Shown: in pieces, positions 1 through 10,649 of the stretch | Layout: each line of letters begins with the position of its first letter | How positions within the stretch are numbered: the stretch's first letter is position 1 | Assembly (NCBI GenBank): GCA_022495005.1 | Contig: JAGYXB010001996.1 | Location: 1,736,001-1,800,000, forward strand | Source of the DNA: Rhyacophila brunnea | Lineage: Eukaryota > Arthropoda > Insecta > Trichoptera > Rhyacophilidae | Reading direction: 5' to 3' | DNA: 64,000 nt | The notes under the pieces: model-generated | Told to the model about the DNA's origin: nothing | Database searches by the model: none | Seen by the model: the letters and a program-made list of their open reading frames with translations, nothing else | Position numbers and translations under genes: made by a program

Positions 1-464
1 ATTGGACATTGGGTGATATTTGATACATATTTGGAAGGTTTTACCTTGTAGTTACTATATCAGGTAAATTAAGAATTAAACGATTGGGTTTATCATTATT
101 ATACGAGTGTTCGTATCGCAACACCACTTTTCAAAGTCCAGCATACCCAAGTGATCACTACAAATCACTGGGCTTGGGCAGCATCACTTATGCATCGTGC
201 ATGTACGACTAACTTGCAACATGTGAGTTAGAGGTTGCCCGTAAAACAATCGTACTTCGTACACCAGGTTTTATTCCCATACATCAAGATTGATTCAGAT
301 GTCATGGCTAAAAACTACGTTTTCATCCAACCAGCATCTTTCATAAACACATAGGAGCGATTCCTTCGTGAAAGCTATGAAGACAAGCAAATCCGAGCGT
401 TCTTAGTAAATGCATTCGATGAGAATTTTTGTTATTCTTGACTTGAATGATCTGATCAATAAGG
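1..464. other. No recognised feature
   Basis: I see no coding exon, repeat end or RNA gene here. The stretch is AT-rich and lies left of a hAT-like MITE. Confidence 0.5.
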
Positions 465-472
465 ACGAGACA

Positions 473-923
473 CAGTGTTGCCATATTTTCAAAGTGGAAT
501 TATAGTACAGAGCCTCCAAAAATATAGTACGCGTTGTCATCTATAGAAAATGTATAGGGTTATTGTTTCTTAGAAAAAAATAACGGAGATTTGAGAAACT
601 CCGACACCCCTTTTTATTTAGGTTCCTCTTCCGACCAAAAATGCTTACCGAAGAATTCAAGAAATTTCATTTTAAACCAAAGTCAAGAATTTTTTTTACG
701 TTTTTCGAGCAATTTTTTCCAAGTTTTCCAAATCTTCTAGATATAGTACTTTGCACCAATTTATCGAACGGGAATATCGAAATTTTAGTACTTTTTACAT
801 TATTTTTTCCGATATTCAAAGTTATAGTATTTTGGGCGTACTATACCTGTTTTATATCGTACATAGTACGTGGACCAAAATTATAGTACAAATACTATAA
901 TTATAGTACGGTTGGCAACATTG
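473..923. mobile_element. hAT-like MITE with TATAGTAC iterons
   Basis: The ends are CAGTGTTGCCA and, read inward from the right, CAATGTTGCCA. The element is flanked by a perfect 8-bp duplication, ACGAGACA, at 465-472 and 924-931, the size made by hAT transposases. The interior carries repeated TATAGTAC or close variants near both ends (about 502, 531, 741, 878 and 900). No transposase is coded; the small ORF inside is AT-rich and resembles nothing known to me. It is probably a non-autonomous element mobilised in trans. Confidence 0.85.
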
Positions 924-931
924 ACGAGACA

Positions 932-1396
932 TGAAATGAATTGACGCGATAACTTACGTTCAAATCTAAGTGACTCGTTCCCACTATTAATGGATATGTA
1001 GGTACTGTCCTAACTTACATAGAAAAAGCTTAGAAGCCGACATCGATATGCGAAGTTGCATCAACGGTACGGCTGATGGACTCCCGGGCATTCGGCGCAT
1101 TAGTTTTTTTCAGTGATAATACTGACATAATTGCTACTATGGTTTCCAAACTTCGACGAGCAGAGGAGTATTGAAGGAGAAAACGATTAAGTCATTTTGT
1201 AAATATTTACATTTAAGTATTACTTACGTTGAAAAATAAGTCATTGTCGTCACATTTCTTGAGAATAATAATTAAAACGGTACTAAAAATTTGTCGATAA
1301 GGTTGGACAATAATACAATTTTATTAAATAATATAAATTTTCGGTGATAATGTATATTTAAGATATGTAAAACAGTTGATATATAACTACGTCATA
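932..1396. other. No recognised feature
   Basis: AT-rich sequence between two repeats. No exon or repeat end was recognised. Confidence 0.4.
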
Positions 1397-2393
1397 TATT
1401 ATACCAGTCATGTCCAACTTCAAGTAGGCAAATCAAAACTGGCAGTGATCGAACACTACCATTGTCATTCTACAAAATAACTATACTTATTATATTTGGC
1501 TGAGGACACTGAGACAATACATTTACCTTTATCACTTTCACCATCACAAAGAAATACGTCTTCCATTCGTCATCAAAATGATAAGTTTTTGTCGTCTTTT
1601 GGGCACTCATCATAAAATCATTCTACTACTGTGCGTGACTGTAAGATTAAACTACGCCTCAGTTTAAAGCGCGGGGATTTACATATTCTCTTTCTCTCAC
1701 TCCTGCGACAGGCCGTGATTGATTCAATACGAATCAAGTGATAAGATTACGCGGGCTTTTTCGTGGTTAATTTGAAAACGACTTGTATGTAAGCTTCGTC
1801 GTAAAAAAGGTCTTTTAATATAACCCCAACCTTACATAAATTCCATTGGGACGAACATGGTAATTTACTTTTTAATACAGACTTTCTGTACACAGATAAT
1901 TGAAGATATTTAAATTTGTATAGTATATCAGGCGTGTCCAACTTCAATTTGAACAAACAAATCATATTTGGCTGAGAATACTGAGGCGATACAAATTAAA
2001 CAACCCTCGTCTGTCACCATCACAAAAAAACACTCAATTGTCGTGAAAATTATCTTGGTCTTCTTTCGTGCACTCATCGTCAAACTATTCTCCTACCGTA
2101 CAAAGAGCCTACCGCGTGACGGTATGTAGAAACTATGCCTCAGTTTAAAGTGTGGGGATTCACATGTCTTTCTCTCACTCATTCAGCAGGCCGTATGTGA
2201 TACCACGACGTGACGTGGGCTTCCTCTTGTGTTAATTGGAAAACGACTTCACGTAAGTTGGTTAAGGAAATAAAAATAGGATTAGTTAATGCTTCTCCTT
2301 CAATTATATTACAACTAAACCTACATGATTGTTATTATATTACTCAATTCCTACTGCCCGATTGTACGATCGGGTTGGACATGCCTGCTATAT
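1397..2393. repeat. Two tandem units of about 0.5 kb, with inverted outer ends
   Basis: Two related units lie head to tail, near 1397-1920 and 1921-2393. They share blocks such as TTTGGCTGAG, CACCATCACAAA, GCCTCAGTTTAAAG, TTTCTCTCACTC and GGAAAACGACTT/GAAAACGACTT. Each unit opens with ATGTCCAAC or GTGTCCAAC, and the array ends with the inverse, GTTGGACATGCCTGCTATA, so the whole has terminal inverted repeats of roughly 18 bp. A tandem duplication of one MITE sharing an internal end explains it. The ORFs in the second unit have no recognisable product. Confidence 0.65.
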
Positions 2394-2979
2394 AGGTACA
2401 AATGTTAAATACGAAGTTTGTTTTGTTAAAAAAAGTGTGGACCTATAACGTATTACACGTACGTACTATTTTGTTTATCATTGCTGTTTTCCCATTGCTA
2501 TATTTATAATAAAATACGTGTTGGAATGAAACATCCTCAAGAAGTGTTTGACTCAATTCGTGAGACCGATATTTAAATTTTGGCGGTACGCAGTTGCGTT
2601 CTAACTATACTCTAATATGCCTCGATAAAAGTTGAGGTAGACTCAACGTCTTCTATATGCTGGAAATATTGACTTTTGAGTGGGTTGGTCACCTTTAATT
2701 GCCTGTTGGAAAACCACGGTATGGATGGTTGAATGGAGTCGGAAAACAACTTCAAATTGTAGCAGGGCGTTAGTAATTAATTAACACAAGGCACAACGTA
2801 TACTATATTAATTGTATATTAGAGCTAAACGTGTCACACTACGCTATCAACTTGGTAACGCTAACGTCTTGGGCATCTGTTCCTGAGACATTCCCAGGCA
2901 TAAGCATCTGCTGATGCTTCACACTAGACGTAGGGCCTCGTGATATGCTCGATTAAGACGGAGTGTGGTCGGGGCGGGT
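2394..2979. other. No recognised feature
   Basis: Nothing was recognised apart from short AT-rich runs. Confidence 0.4.
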
Positions 2980-3078
2980 TCGTTTGAAGTGAACTATTAG
3001 CACTGTGAACTGTTGTATCGCAAATGGATGGCCGTATAGTATTGACATCAAATAATGTCTAAATAAAACACTTAAAAA
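2980..3078. repeat. Dispersed repeat, copy 1 (partner at 53150-53266)
   Basis: The blocks TGTTGTATCG, ATGGCCGTATA and ATGTCTAAATAAA appear in the same order and orientation at 53150-53266. The shared AATAAA near the end would suit a 3' transcript end, so this could be a retroposed transcript, but no A tail or target duplication is evident. Confidence 0.5.
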
Positions 3079-3345
3079 ATACGTAATAAAAACCACCGGA
3101 AGACAAGGGAAAGACAGAACAACAAAATGTACGTAATTAAATTGAAGTACATTTATATCGTACTTATATACAATTCATAATAATTAAAAAATGATCAGCA
3201 AGTACATTTTTAATGTTATTAATGAATCTAATTAAAAAAATATCCCAATGCTATACGACCATATCTTATGGCGAAATGTAATACTTATGCACAGTTCTCA
3301 TGTCATATTATCCAGAGCGAATAGTCTGGAAGTGACATTTGCACA

Positions 3346-3476
3346 ATTTTATTTATTTATTTAAGAATACAAAACATTGTGGACAAATAAAACAAATCTA
3401 AATTCAAGACGTACACAACATGAGATTTACATCATAAGTCAAACATTACCCTCTCATGAGAGAAGAAGAGAATATA
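3346..3476 (-). mobile_element. LINE 3'-end fragment
   Basis: This begins with TTTATTTATTTA, which on the minus strand is a TAAA-type tail, and contains ATTGTGGAC and AAGACGTACACAACATGA. The same order occurs at the 3' end of the LINE at 5625-9435 and again at 20141-20300. It is a 5'-truncated copy holding only the 3' untranslated region. Confidence 0.7.
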
Positions 3477-3493
3477 GAAAAATATATATATAA

Positions 3494-4604
3494 TGGTACG
3501 TTTACATTTGACACTAATGTCGTCATATTTATGTATGACACCATATTCACTTAAGTGTAAACAGTAAGTATATTTGTATCTGCCACTTATTTTGCGTGTG
3601 TCGTCTCTCACCTACCACTTATTCAATCTACTTATATACGCAAATGTAAACACCGCGTATTCGACAAGTTCGAACTTGGAGCGATATATCACCGAAGTTG
3701 GACCACCGTCTACTTTTATGTCAAGTACCTGACACAATATTCGTAGTTTGACAGGTACCTAGTGAATTGCATATGTATATTTCTAAAACAACGGACAATC
3801 AATAATCATAGGTACACCATGAATGTATGCCCAACGTTTACGTTAATAAATGTACTGTAGCGATCTGTCAAAAATCATAGACAATGAGAAATAAATCGGA
3901 TGTGCCGTGTTCTATGGATTTTGTTCGAAAATAAAATATCGCTTGTTCTCGGCACATACGATTTATTCTGATGCACTCTGTGAAGAAAAAATGCGCTTCA
4001 AATGGTATTACCTAATTCATTTTGGCCCACACCTGCACTCGTATTAGGTACGATAATATTATATTGATTATGCAATGACGATCAAGTGCTAGATATCGCA
4101 ATGTTACTGTTAATCGTTCTTCTACGCATTTCTGAATTGTGTGTCTTGTTTTTTGGCAAAAGGTCCAATCTTGCAAACTAAAGTTCACAAATTGAGTTGG
4201 ATCTTCGATTTTAAACTCTGACATTAAACGGAAGGCACCTAGTTCTTCTCGTCGCTGAATCCATTCCCGCACCAATCTAGACCATTTTTTCCTCCTTTTT
4301 GTTGCCAAAAGACTTAAAATAATAACACTCGCTGCTTTCTTTTTTAACATTCCCATATTGACAACTGACATAACGTTTTTGAGAAGTATACAAAATAAGT
4401 GTCCGAATAAATTACAATATCATATGTAAACACCGCATATATTTATTCCAATGTTGCCATTGAATAAAGTGTCGAGACTTTATTTCAACGAGAAGTATAC
4501 CAGAATTTTATGTCAGATCCATGCAGGTGTAAACAGTAAATGAAATTTTATGTCCGACACATAAAATAAATATAACGGTATAAGTGTCAGATGTAAACGT
4601 ACCA
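3494..4604 (-). mobile_element. PIF/Harbinger-derived element, internally deleted
   Basis: The inverted ends are TGGTACGTTTACAT on both sides, and similarity continues inward for about 35 bp (TGACACT, then ATATTTAT). The flanks are TAA at 3491-3493 and 4605-4607, the trinucleotide duplication typical of PIF/Harbinger. Inside on the minus strand is the N-terminal part of a Harbinger transposase (4012-4371). A smaller hairpin with arms AAATCGGATGTGCCG and its near complement lies at 3890-3967. At 1.1 kb the element is too short to code for a complete transposase. Confidence 0.85.
4012..4371 (-). pseudogene. Harbinger transposase, N-terminal remnant
   Basis: The 119-residue ORF carries the usual opening of PIF/Harbinger transposases: a KKWSRLVREWIQRREELGAF block (about residues 28-47), then LMSEFKIEDPTQFVNF, and later VEERLTVTLRYLAL. 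In the family these precede the DDE nuclease. Here similarity stops after LRYLAL and the ORF ends about 25 residues later without any DDE domain, so it cannot be an active nuclease. The start Met is uncertain. The family call rests on remembered motif order, not on a search. Confidence 0.75.
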
Positions 4605-4634
4605 TAATAACAAAAAAAAATCAAAACATACTTA

Positions 4635-4851
4635 AGCCACGTTGACACGGTCCAAGTACGGATCCAAGTAAACTTGGATCGAGTGCCATCCAAGTGACAA
4701 CTTCATACTATTTATTCCTACCCAAGTTAACTTGGATGAGTAGGACGCGGTCCAAGTAGCTTGGATAGGAATAATTAGTATGAAGATGTCTACTTGGATG
4801 GCACTCGGTCCAAGTGTACTTGGATCGTACTTGGATCGTGTCAACGCGGCT
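4635..4851. mobile_element. Palindromic Harbinger-like MITE built of TCCAAGT motifs
   Basis: The ends are AGCCACGTTGACACG and, from the right, AGCCGCGTTGACACG. The flanking trinucleotide is TTA at 4632-4634 and 4852-4854. The 217-bp interior is close to a full-length hairpin, and TCCAAGT or its complement ACTTGGA recurs about eleven times, often as back-to-back pairs such as CCAAGTTAACTTGG. No coding capacity. Confidence 0.85.
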
Positions 4852-5039
4852 TTAAGTACAATTTAATACAGAAAAATATAATTTTTGAAAATAAAAAAAA
4901 CACAATTTTATACAGAAAAATACAGTTTCAAAAACAAAATACAAAGTACATCATTGTAGGTAATTGACAGGTGCGTGTAAATTCAAATTCATTAGGACAC
5001 CAGGATTGGAAACCATCCCTCGCGATAACAGGCAAAAGT

Positions 5040-5516
5040 GTTTCTAGAGCAGAAGAGACCGACGAGATTCAAGAGAGTGAAAAGTAAGCATGACTTGTAG
5101 AAAGGCAGTCGGAAAATAATCATCTGACGAATTATCGAAAGGAAAATAGTTAAATGTCTTAAAATAAAGACATCGAAGAAATTTCTTCTGGACGCGTTCT
5201 AAAATAAGGTTATAAGGACACCAGATAATCGACCCATATTCAAGAATGCTACGCACTAATGAGACGTAGAGTGTACGTAATACATTTGGATTCTTGAATG
5301 GTTTGGATTGTCGCATGATGAATCCTAGAAGCTTACTCGCACTTAGAGCTGTAGAAGTTATATGCGAGTGAAAAGATAATGAAGAATCATAAATTATCCC
5401 AAGATCTTTCGCCTCAGATTGACGCTTTAATGAACTTTTTGACATAATATAATTATATTTAATCGTAGTTCTTGACCTGAATTTTAAGGATGGGACAATA
5501 TAATGTTGCAATGCAC
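5040..5516 (-). pseudogene. LINE reverse transcriptase C-terminal fragment
   Basis: The 155-residue ORF aligns by eye with the last part of ORF2 of the neighbouring LINE. Shared blocks are AKDLGI, SFHSHI, ALSASKLLGFIMR, LRTLYVSLVRSILEYGSIIW and LERVQKKFLRCLYF. This is the thumb region after the catalytic FADD motif, so the copy is 5'-truncated and inactive. It diverges clearly from the next-door copy and is therefore a separate insertion, not a duplication of it. Confidence 0.8.
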
Positions 5517-5800
5517 TTATAATTATTCGTTAGTTTGAAAGTAACGATATTAGCCATAGAGTTATTAATCGATGGGAGTTTTAGGTAAATTAATATACAT
5601 AGAATGATGTCCGATTATATAGTAATTTCAATTTCAATTTATTTATTTTTTCATATTGTGGACATTACAAATTATAAGTTTAAGACGTTCACAACATGAC
5701 ATAAAAAAGAGATAGATAATATGTTATTAAACAAATATGTACATACAAAAATATTAATTATATAGGTACATGGAAATACACCGGATGAGTTAAGCAGACC

Positions 5801-8520
5801 CTATTTTAAAAATTTATAAAATAACGTCCACCTATACTCATCCTCACGTAGGTGGAATATATCAACACCCGAAGCAATTTCGTTGAACATAGTTATCGCC
5901 CTCCCAATTGGCATTACCAGTGGCAGGTTGGTTCTGCACCTTGGGAGAATAAACAACTGATGTTCTCTATTTCTAAGATAGTTATCAGGGACACACAGGT
6001 CAACACTGCCCAGAATGGCAGACTTCTCATTTATACCTCGTATAAGTCGAAAAAAATACATAGCTAAATAAAGATTTCTTCTAAATTGCAAACTGCAGTA
6101 TGTAAGCATTTCAAGAGAAAGTCAGTTGGATAAAGCCACGGATAGTATCCGTACAACCTCAAATAAAGGAGTTTCAAGAATTTCTTCTGAACTCTCTCCA
6201 CCATAAGGCCATACTTCAACTGATGCGGTGCCCAAACAATAGACCCACTCTCAAGTCTGCTTCGAACTAAAGAACTAAATAAAAGTTTCAATACCGTAAC
6301 ATCTGAAAAGACACGGGAAGTACGCATGACGAAGCCCAACATTTTAAGCGCTTTGTTACAAATGGTAACTATATGGCTAATAAATGTCAGTCTACTCTCA
6401 AACGTAATGCCAAGATCCCTTACAGATGATATTCGTGACAGAACTCTGCCATGCATCGAGTATTGGAAAAACAACACTTTTGAGGCTCTGGTAAACGACA
6501 AAAGATTGCATTTATAATATTGAATTCTAGTTTGTTACGCCTGCCCCAATCTAATATATTATCTATATCAAGTTGGAGCTGACGACAATCGTCCAAGGTG
6601 ACAACTTCCAAAAAGAGTTTCAAGTCATCAGCGAACAACAAAAACAGCATTTTTTATTACCAATGCTATGTCATTTATAAAAATCGTGAACAGCAACGGC
6701 CCTAAGTTTGAGCCCTGAGGGACACCAGAAAATGTGTTAAAGGTCTGTGACTGATAAAGGCCGTACGATACGTATTGTTGACGGTTCTTAAAATAACTCC
6801 CGAATAGCTTCAAAAATCGATCAGACAATCCAATAAGTTGGAGTTTTTCCATCAGGACATCATGATCGACTTTGTCAAATGCTTTCGAGAAGTCATTGTA
6901 AGAACAGTCAACCTGGTGACCTCTATCCAGGGCCGATGACACATAATTGGTAAATACCATCAGATTAGTTTCCGTTGATCGGCCTGCTCTAAATCCATGC
7001 TGTTCTGAGAGAACAGCTACCGGCCTGTAATTTTCCACTGATGACTCTGTACCACTCTTATGGATTGGAGTAACCTTCGACATCTTCCACGTTTCCGGAA
7101 AGATACCTGTCTCCATTGTAATATTATAAATATATGCAAGTGGGCCTTTGACAAAATCAACACACCCCTTTAAAAAAAATGTAGGGACGTTATCAGGTCC
7201 CAAAGAGTGAGTATTTTTTAGTTTTTTAATAAATTTTAACACATCACTCTCATCAACTGGAAAAATATCAATGGACTGGGCACCGCATGATGGCTGTCTT
7301 GACGCAGAGGCAACATCCAAATAAGGAATACTACTTGCGTAGACAGACCTGAAGTGACCAGCAAATGCTTCTGCCACTCCATGTCCGGTCACCTTTTCGC
7401 CTTTCCAACTCATCGAATCGGCATACCCGCCATCCCTTCTTAATGATTTAATATAATCCCAAAACGATTTGGGATTTTCACGAATGCAATCTTCTACCGA
7501 TTCCATATATGTTCGATAGGCCATTCGAACAGCTTGCCTCACTCTCAAGCGATAAAGGCTAAACATTTCATAGTCGCGTTGACCATGCTCAGCCTTCCAA
7601 GCTTTGTGATAGCAATGCTTGATCTGAATGTCCCCAATAATCTCTCGAGAAAACCACCTCGGGTATCGCCTTCCACCACGACATGGCGACTTCCTTGAAA
7701 AACATTCATCAAACACATTATATACAGTATTATAAAAGAATTGTACCGCCTCATTTACATCACAAATCCCGAGCAACTCACTCCAATCTACTTCACTCAT
7801 TAATGAGTAAAGTAGCTCGAAGTTTCCACCTTCAAACTTCCATCCCCTGCACCGATCGGTTTCATGTGAGGGTATGTCAGTTCGTAGCGGGCGAATCGAC
7901 CGAAACCTGAGCACAAAAACCAAAGTAGGATGATAAACTGACAAATTGATGTTGCTGAATACCCTATCCAGAAGCCCATTACTAGAGTTAGAAATATCAT
8001 TGTATTGAGAAAATCCAAAAACAGCGCACATAAATTCCAGGTCACTATTGACCCTTTCACCGTTGCGCGCTGAAGTTAGATTAAAGTCTCCCAACACAAT
8101 AATACTTCTGTCTCCAATCAAGTTGACACTAGATAGCATATTCTCAACAAAACATTTATACACCTCCACGTCACTGGCTGGAGGAAAATATACAACACAA
8201 ACGTAAATAGTGACTCTATCACAGGTTAGTTTCACCCAAAGGTCCTCATTTGGAGTCTCTAAAGCATGGACACGTTCGGCCTTCAACCCCTCCATGCTTC
8301 TAACCCCCAAAAGACAGCCTCCACCCTGCCTGTGGCCTGCGCCGGAATCTCGATCCCTCCTAAAGACTAAGTACTCACTTCCAAAATATTCGCGATTAAA
8401 AACACTGTCATTAAGCCATGTTTCAGTTAACCCTATGACATCATAGTCGTCAGCCAAAACATTTCTCAAAAAATCGACAGCTTTTGTCTTTAAGCCACGT
8501 ACATTTTGGTAGTAGAACAA
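5801..8520 (-). pseudogene. LINE ORF2 (endonuclease-reverse transcriptase), frameshifted
   Basis: The longest open part (8520-6628, 630 residues) begins with an apurinic-type endonuclease: YQNVRGL at the start, VIGLTETWL near residue 28, then VLGDFNLTSARNG. The reverse transcriptase starts with NYRPVAVLS near residue 497 and continues with QHGFRAGRST, YNDFSKAFDKVDH and GVPQGSNLGPLLF. Between AVLS and EQHGF the usual 25-30 residues of RT are missing, an internal deletion. The frame then breaks: FADDLKLF is in 6650-6420, the thumb (VRDLGITF, LVRSRLESGSIVW, ERVQKKFLKLLY) in 6501-6064, and the C-terminus in 6109-5801. It cannot make an active enzyme. Confidence 0.85.
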
Positions 8521-8556
8521 TAATTGCCTTGGGCAATTATTATTTTCATTGTTAAG

Positions 8557-9342
8557 TCAGCTGGTTGGCAGCCGTGTTGTTTCAATTTTTGACACCCATT
8601 CTTTAATGAATGAGTAACGTGGCCAATTATCGGGCTTTAGAATCAACGTACTCAGTTTAACAGGGATCCCTATCTTAAAAGATGCGTAGTCCCCTTTTGA
8701 CTTTAGCTTTGCAATTGTAAATTCGGCGTTACAATTTGCAAGTTTTTTTAAATAATTAGACATATCCGCAGCAGACGTCTCTGGGTGGAATGGGTAGAAG
8801 TGGTAGTTTTTAACTACATCGCTCCCCTTCACTCCTCCGCCTAAGATGCCACGGACAGCCGCTGGTCGCTTCTTTTTCGCTACTGTAGACCATTTTCCGT
8901 CTTCAGTAGATTGTCCAACAGCCGAAATGTCTATGACGTCACGCTCTGGATTAGAAGTACTTTCCCGCGTATTTGGGATCTCGGTCGTAGACTTTTTATT
9001 GATGTTATCCAAAACCTTCTGTGACCTGGTTATTCGGGACGTCATCGTATTAGATAGAGTCGCAGTTGTTGTTGTTGATTTCTGTTTGACACTCGATTCC
9101 TTAATTGGCGCATTACCGCTAATTACCAATTTGGATTTTGGCTTGCTCGGTAAAGCGGCTGGCGGTGCATCGCGCGGGGCCGGAGGGGGGCACACCATTT
9201 GACAGGTACACGTTTTATTCAACCGTTCTTCTAATTTTTCAACTTTTTTTAGCAATAACTCCACAATCACTAAGACACGATTTGGTGCAGCAGACACGAG
9301 ATCTTCACCATTGCACTGAACTGCTTTGTTTACAGTCGACAT
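8557..9342 (-). CDS. LINE ORF1 protein (RNA-binding, gag-like)
   Basis: This is an intact 261-residue ORF 36 bases upstream of ORF2. Residues about 24-43 form a short charged helix suited to a coiled coil, followed by CTCQMVCPPPAP and a long Ser/Thr/Lys-rich linker. The C-terminal third has the block typical of ORF1 in this LINE group: HFYPFHPETSAADMSNYL, then DYASFKIGIPVKLSTLILKP, DNWPRYSFIKEW. ORF1 proteins of this type bind the element's RNA during retrotransposition. It is open here although ORF2 is dead, so it is relict coding sequence and not a host gene. Confidence 0.75.
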   Translation of the reverse strand: MSTVNKAVQCNGEDLVSAAPNRVLVIVELLLKKVEKLEERLNKTCTCQMVCPPPAPRDAPPAALPSKPKSKLVISGNAPIKESSVKQKSTTTTATLSNTMTSRITRSQKVLDNINKKSTTEIPNTRESTSNPERDVIDISAVGQSTEDGKWSTVAKKKRPAAVRGILGGGVKGSDVVKNYHFYPFHPETSAADMSNYLKKLANCNAEFTIAKLKSKGDYASFKIGIPVKLSTLILKPDNWPRYSFIKEWVSKIETTRLPTS

Positions 9343-9439
9343 TTCTAAATTTAAATGAAGTAAATTCAGTCAATTTTAAGGATAAGAGGAGAGCACACAA
9401 AAACAGTCGTCTCACGTCGGCGGTTATAAGATAAGTAGA

Positions 9440-10278
9440 GTAGAGAATTGTGGGTAGGTAGTTCTCTTAAATTGTGTAAATATTTCCGACATTTAAATAA
9501 CGTTGAAGGTTTCTGATGATCATGTTATTTATTTTTGTATCAATTATGATGTAGCTGTCGATGTTTGAATATCTATTATTATAATAATAATACATATTTA
9601 TTGCATGTTTAATGTAATACTCACTTTGATAATAAAGAATACGGAAACATGCCGATTGCCCTAAATAAATCATTGATAAAGTGCATTGTTTATCAACTAT
9701 TTTCCTTTGTTTGCTTAGTTATTTTTTGTACTACATAATACGAGTATATTATGCTGTTACGCTTCTAGGATAGTGGCCATTTTCTTTGACGCAGAAGATG
9801 CGATAGAAAGAAAACTTTAAAATAGAGCTATTTTGTTACCCAAATAGTTCAAATCAATGATAGGTACAATTATTAAACTAGAAAAAAATCTTAAAAGATG
9901 TGTATTTCTCACAAACTGGGTACGAAATATTACCTAAAAGCATAACAAAATCTAACTACGCAAATGTTATATTTTATATGTATTTGTATACAAAATAATA
10001 AACCACTAATATTGTTTTGTGACATCACTGTCGATAATAATTATTTTTGGTTACAGGATGTGTTTCAAGGAAAGAGGTACATTGATATATTTACTAAGTA
10101 CGTTGGTCGCGAAATTTGTAGTTTTATACTATTTTCTTATCGTGGGGGGGGGGGGGCTAAAAATCATTCCGCCACTGATTGTGGGAGGTCATTCTTGAAT
10201 GTTTTATTTAATAATAGTGGTGATAATAAGATTTTACTACATATCTACATATATGATAATAATTACTACATATCGAAT
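9440..10278. other. Mostly unrecognised; isolated hAT end and G13 run at 10144-10177
   Basis: A 13-base G run at 10144-10156 is followed by a sequence ending CCGCCACTG at 10177, the complement of a common hAT end (CAGTGGCGG). I could not find the matching left end, so it is a fragment. The long ORF reading across it (9964-10383) crosses two unrelated repeats and is not a gene. Confidence 0.45.
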
Positions 10279-10281
10279 GTA

Positions 10282-10644
10282 GAAAGGAAATATGGAGTAA
10301 TCCACACAATTTTACAGAAGGCACAAAAACGTTTTTGTTATGGTTTTCGGTCAAAGCTAAAATACAAATTAGACATAACCTAGAAGTGCATGATAAATAA
10401 TAATTGGTTTTTGTATCCCTAAGCTGATATTAATTAATGAGTTAATTAAAGGAAACCCAACAAATATGATGGTTAAGTCGTTTTTTCCACTTCACTTCCT
10501 TCTTTTTTTTAAAGTTGGCAGCTAAATTTAGATAATAAATTGCCGTTTGCAGCTTCAGGACACACTGTGTATTTAGTCGTGTACAACGTTATTATTCAAT
10601 AAAACCTGTTTTAAAAAACTGAGGGTTACGCCCTTTTTCCTTTC
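10282..10644 (+). mobile_element. MITE with GAAAGGAAA ends, copy 1 (partner 46833-47207)
   Basis: The ends are TAGAAAGGAAA on the left and TTTCCTTTCTA on the right. The whole 0.36-kb body recurs reversed at 46831-47209, including GTAATCCACAC, AAAACGTTTTTGTTATGG, GACATAACCTAGAAGTGCATGA, TTAATTAAAGGAAA, CACTTCACTTCCTTC and GAGGGTTACGCCC. A TA flanks both copies, suggesting a Tc1/mariner-type derivative, but the right flank shares a few more bases (CTACAGT) between copies, so the exact end is uncertain. Confidence 0.7.
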
Positions 10645-10649
10645 TACAG

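Larger units (their letters stand above)
5625..9435 (-). mobile_element. Jockey/CR1-group LINE, near full length but decayed
   Basis: On the minus strand this reads 5' leader (from about 9435), ORF1 (9342-8557), a 36-base spacer, ORF2 (8520 to about 5801, broken), then a 3' untranslated region ending in TAAATAAATTGAAATTG near 5625. Two-ORF layout, an APE-type endonuclease, the FADD form of the catalytic motif and no RNase H suit the Jockey/CR1 group; the exact clade is not fixed. ORF2 has several frame breaks and an internal RT deletion, so the copy is dead. I did not find target duplications. Confidence 0.85.

Noticed and set aside
9964..10383. 139-residue plus-strand ORF
   Set aside because: It crosses a G13 run, a hAT end and the start of a MITE; it is open by accident.
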